The notes under the pieces are model-generated. The model did no database searches and was not told the origin of the DNA. It was given only the letters and a program-made list of their open reading frames with translations. Below are positions 5,684 through 7,459 of a stretch of DNA of 7,459 bases, in pieces; the stretch's first letter is position 1; the number at the start of each line of letters is the position of its first letter. This stretch comes from Ruminococcus sp. (GTDB taxonomy: Bacteria > Bacillota_A > Clostridia > Oscillospirales > Ruminococcaceae). The stretch is taken from contig NZ_JAIKXF010000040.1 of assembly GCF_024684275.1 (NCBI RefSeq), forward strand, positions 1 to 7,459, written 5' to 3'. A program made the translations under genes and the position numbers.

Positions 5684-7118
5684 GGTATTCCTCAACAGTA
5701 AAGCCGCGGCTCTGAAGCTTCTTTATGCCGCTGCGGACAGCCGTATCTCCCATACCGCTTTTTCTGAAAGGCGACAAGGGTGCCATATACGGGAAGCCGT
5801 AGTCCTCTGTAGCGCAGATATTCACCAGCACCGCACAGGCAAGGAGGCTTATGCCGAAAAGCCCCAGCGCTCCCCCTGCAATGAGAAATGCGAACCTCAG
5901 CACCGTCACCTGCGGATTCAGCTCGGGGACTACAAGACCTCCCAGCACTGAAAGCGCCGTCATAGTCAGCAGCGGAGTGCTGACCAGTCCCGAATTTACT
6001 GCCGCATCACCGATTATAAGTCCGCTGATTATGCTTACAGCTCCGCCAACAGGCTTTGGCAGTCTTACTCCTGCCTCACGTATTATCTCATACATCAGCA
6101 GTACAAACACCGCCTCTGTTACTATGGACAGGGGCGCTTTTTTCTCCGCTTCCACAAGAAGCATGAACAATGTGCTGTTCAGCAGCTCGGGGTGATACAT
6201 GACTATCGCCACATAAAAGGACGGCAGCAGCACCGCTATGAGGAATGCACCGTATTTCAGCCAGCGTATGAACGTGGCGTAATACGGCTTATAAGCATAA
6301 TCATCAAGAGTCTGAAAGCTCTCGCAGAACAGGTGAGGTATCACTATGGCATAGGGCACTCCGTCCACCAGCAGAGCCACACGCCCCTCAATAAGCTTTG
6401 AGCACAGCACATCGGGGCGCTCCGTAGTTCCTGTAGCGTCAAACAGCTCAAAGCTGCCGTTCTCCACAAAGGGACGCAGATACCCCGTAGTCAGTATGGC
6501 TTCAAGCTCTACATCATCAAGGGAGCGGCGTATCTTCTCCATAAGTACCTTCGGCACACGATCCTTCATGTAGCACAGGCAAATATCCGTTTCACTCTTG
6601 TCTCCTTTTTTCGACAGCTCCATGACCAGCTCAGGGGACTTTATCCGCCTGCGTATCTGTGACATATTGGTTCGGACAGTCTCCGTGAAGCCCTCGTGAG
6701 CTCCCATTATATTGCCCTCGCCGAGGGGCTCCTGAACTCCCCTTGTATTGTATCCCTGAACCCCGAAAGCAAGCCCCGTGGTCATGCCCTCCGCAAGAAG
6801 CACCGCAAAGCCCGAGTTCATCAGACGAAAAAGCTCGTCGTAATCCCCCACCTCGGGACGGTCAGTGGACAACAGAAGCTCCTCATTTATATAGTGGAAC
6901 AGCCCGTGAGCGTCCTTTTGCTGCGGTATATCGGTTATTGGCTCGAATATGAGCTCCGTAATGACCGACGCAGACACCATGCCCTCGCAGCAAAGCAGTG
7001 CGCAGTGTATACCTCCGGTCACAAAGCGGTTTATTAGCACGTCCGACGAGCCTCCCGAAATGCGGCGTATCTCCTGTATGCTGCTGTCGAGAACGGGCAG
7101 CAGTTCTCCTTTTTCCAT
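5676..7118 (-). CDS. gerAA: GerA-family spore germination protein, A subunit
   Basis: A 480-aa GerAA/GerKA/SpoVAF-type protein, normal length. It is the A subunit of a nutrient germinant receptor in the inner spore membrane. The cytoplasmic N-terminal region (about 1-285) carries EGFTETVRTN (142-151) and IRRRIKSPEL (155-164), then TERPD (232-236), EGRVALLVDGVP (244-255) and a DDYAYKP stretch (272-278), all family hallmarks. The membrane part holds helices near 286-308, 313-345, 357-380, 383-400 and 407-435, with EIIREAGVRLP (344-354) and PYMAPLSP (443-450). The usual SPFP before TERPD is replaced by ELFD. Start: ATG at 7118 with GAGG 8 nt upstream. The frame stays open to 7304, but that stretch crosses a terminator and repeats and looks non-coding. 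It is first of a two-gene operon with gerAB and is preceded by a SigG-like promoter. SpoVAF is the main alternative; the adjacent B subunit favours a receptor. Confidence 0.93.
   Translation of the reverse strand: MEKGELLPVLDSSIQEIRRISGGSSDVLINRFVTGGIHCALLCCEGMVSASVITELIFEPITDIPQQKDAHGLFHYINEELLLSTDRPEVGDYDELFRLMNSGFAVLLAEGMTTGLAFGVQGYNTRGVQEPLGEGNIMGAHEGFTETVRTNMSQIRRRIKSPELVMELSKKGDKSETDICLCYMKDRVPKVLMEKIRRSLDDVELEAILTTGYLRPFVENGSFELFDATGTTERPDVLCSKLIEGRVALLVDGVPYAIVIPHLFCESFQTLDDYAYKPYYATFIRWLKYGAFLIAVLLPSFYVAIVMYHPELLNSTLFMLLVEAEKKAPLSIVTEAVFVLLMYEIIREAGVRLPKPVGGAVSIISGLIIGDAAVNSGLVSTPLLTMTALSVLGGLVVPELNPQVTVLRFAFLIAGGALGLFGISLLACAVLVNICATEDYGFPYMAPLSPFRKSGMGDTAVRSGIKKLQSRGFTVEEYHE
5688..5693 (-). 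promoter_or_regulatory. Ribosome binding site for gerAB inside the gerAA end
   Basis: GAGGAA on the minus strand lies within the gerAA codons for Glu-Glu and places GAGG 6 nt before the ATG at 5683, deciding that start over the upstream TTG at 5695. The start-stop overlap ATGAATAG suggests translational coupling. Confidence 0.7.
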
Positions 7119-7135
7119 ACATCTCACCTCAGCGG

Positions 7136-7164
7136 TATTATGCGCCGATTTTGCATTATTATAC
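7136..7164 (-). promoter_or_regulatory. SigG-type (forespore) promoter of the gerAA-gerAB operon
   Basis: On the minus strand GTATA (7164-7160), a 17-bp spacer and CATAATA (7142-7136) fit the SigG consensus GHATR-N17/18-CATWHTA at every position. GerA-family operons in Bacillus are SigG-dependent (known). The start site would fall near 7129, about 11 nt before the ATG, leaving the ribosome binding site at the extreme 5' end; this very short leader is the main doubt. A TATAAT at 7163-7158 overlaps but has no good -35. Confidence 0.6.
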
Positions 7165-7171
7165 CTGTAGT

Positions 7172-7188
7172 GGCGGATATTATCCGCC
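7172..7188. repeat. Perfect palindrome next to the gerAA promoter
   Basis: GGCGGATA (7172-7179), a single central T, then TATCCGCC (7181-7188) form an 8-bp perfect inverted repeat ending 7 bp upstream of the putative SigG -35 element. The size and position suit a dimeric regulator site; it could also be the end of a repeat element. A second inverted repeat, ACCGTA (7197-7202)/TACGGT (7207-7212) with loop CATA, lies just beyond. Confidence 0.5.
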
Positions 7189-7218
7189 CGTGTAAAACCG
7201 TACATATACGGTATCATC

Positions 7219-7278
7219 TGTAGGGGATGGCGTCCTCGACAGCCCATTTGAGCCGCCTTGCAAGAGAAGGCGTCCCTA
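7219..7278. repeat. Possible dispersed intergenic repeat with two small hairpins
   Basis: GC-rich block ending in roughly inverted termini, TAGGG (7221-7225) and CCCTA (7274-7278). Inside are two GGCGTCC copies (7229-7235 and 7269-7275, 40 bp apart), a stem GGCGTC/GAC-a-GCC (7229-7234 with 7238-7244), and a stem CGCCTT/AAGGCG (7254-7259 with 7267-7272) containing the palindrome CTTGCAAG. Its composition differs from the AT-rich DNA around it, and it resembles small extragenic repeats common in gut Clostridia (inference from memory). Only one copy lies in this window, so its repetition is unproven. Confidence 0.4.
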
Positions 7279-7280
7279 AT

Positions 7281-7315
7281 AATAAAAAGCCGCCCGTATA
7301 TCAATACGGACGGCT
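7281..7315 (-). terminator. Rho-independent terminator of the right-edge membrane gene
   Basis: As minus-strand RNA, AGCCGUCCGUAU (7315-7304), loop UGAU, then AUACGGGCGGCU (7299-7288) form a 12-bp stem with one U-G pair, followed by a U-rich tail (7287-7277). It begins 7 nt after the stop codon at 7323-7325 and separates that gene from the gerAA operon. Confidence 0.9.
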
Positions 7316-7322
7316 GCGATAT

Positions 7323-7459
7323 TCAGCGCTTATATTTTGAATATATCCTTTTATAAGTAAGAAACAGTACAGGTATCCCGACGATAGTTCCCACAGCGAC
7401 AACTATTCCTGCAATATCAAGCTGAAACAGCCCAAGAACCGCGCCTGCCCAGAATACAG
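7323..7459 (-). CDS. C-terminal fragment of an unrecognised membrane protein
   Basis: Only the last 44 codons are in the window, with a TGA at 7323-7325; the gene continues beyond the right edge. The fragment is hydrophobic: VFWAGAVLGLF, then a clear helix from about DIAGIVVAVGTIVGIPVLFL, and a basic tail TYKRIYSKYKR typical of a cytoplasmic end. The other two frames on this strand close early, and a strong terminator follows immediately, which supports a real gene end. The family cannot be told from this piece; a transporter is plausible but unsupported. Confidence 0.7.
   Translation of the reverse strand, partial: VFWAGAVLGLFQLDIAGIVVAVGTIVGIPVLFLTYKRIYSKYKR

Noticed and set aside
5684..5695. 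Upstream TTG start for gerAB
   Set aside because: The GAGG spacing fits the ATG at 5683, and ISKFQF near that start matches usual GerAB beginnings.
7119..7304. N-terminal extension of gerAA by 62 codons
   Set aside because: The extension would cross a terminator stem, a repeat-like block and the SigG-type promoter, and reads as unrelated to the GerAA family. The ATG at 7118 has a proper ribosome binding site and gives normal family length.

Overview
The window looks like chromosome of a spore-forming, low-to-medium GC anaerobic Firmicute, most likely a Clostridia/Ruminococcaceae (Ruminococcus-like) bacterium. This is an inference from strong AGGAGG-type ribosome binding sites, consensus SigA promoters, a GTP-dependent PEP carboxykinase, a small Cys-rich DUF6472-type protein seen in that group, and GerA-family germinant-receptor genes. 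No mobile element, CRISPR array, rRNA or tRNA gene is visible.

Layout. (1) 1-1811, minus strand: nearly complete GTP-type PEP carboxykinase (pckG), running off the left edge. (2) 1812-2213: divergent control region with a consensus SigA promoter for pckG, a hairpin at the predicted 5' end of its mRNA, upstream direct repeats, and an extended -10 promoter for the gene on the right. (3) 2214-2402, plus: 62-aa Cys-rich protein. (4) 2399-2926, minus: small lipoprotein resembling only the N-terminal domain of a GerAC germination lipoprotein; its stop codon overlaps that of the Cys-rich gene. (5) 3049-4690, plus: a two-gene unit, a CPBP/CAAX-protease-like membrane protein whose catalytic residues look lost, then tadA (tRNA adenosine deaminase). 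It ends in an intrinsic terminator lying inside the end of the convergent gene. (6) 4700-7118, minus: translationally coupled gerAB-like and gerAA-like genes, preceded by a sequence fitting the forespore SigG consensus exactly. (7) 7119-7322: leader and spacer rich in inverted repeats, with a possible dispersed repeat. (8) 7281-7315 and 7323-7459, minus: terminator and 3' end of an unrecognised membrane-protein gene.

How the parts relate. The A and B subunits (and the C-like lipoprotein, if correctly assigned) would form an inner-membrane nutrient germinant receptor made in the forespore. Unusually, the C-like gene is separated from gerAA-gerAB by the oppositely oriented CPBP-tadA unit, and both B- and C-like proteins are shorter than usual. 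pckG (PEP/oxaloacetate interconversion) and tadA (wobble inosine in tRNA-Arg) are housekeeping genes. The most notable points are the split and reduced germination locus, the SigG-type promoter, the apparently inactive CPBP protein, and the tadA terminator embedded in the gerAB coding end.
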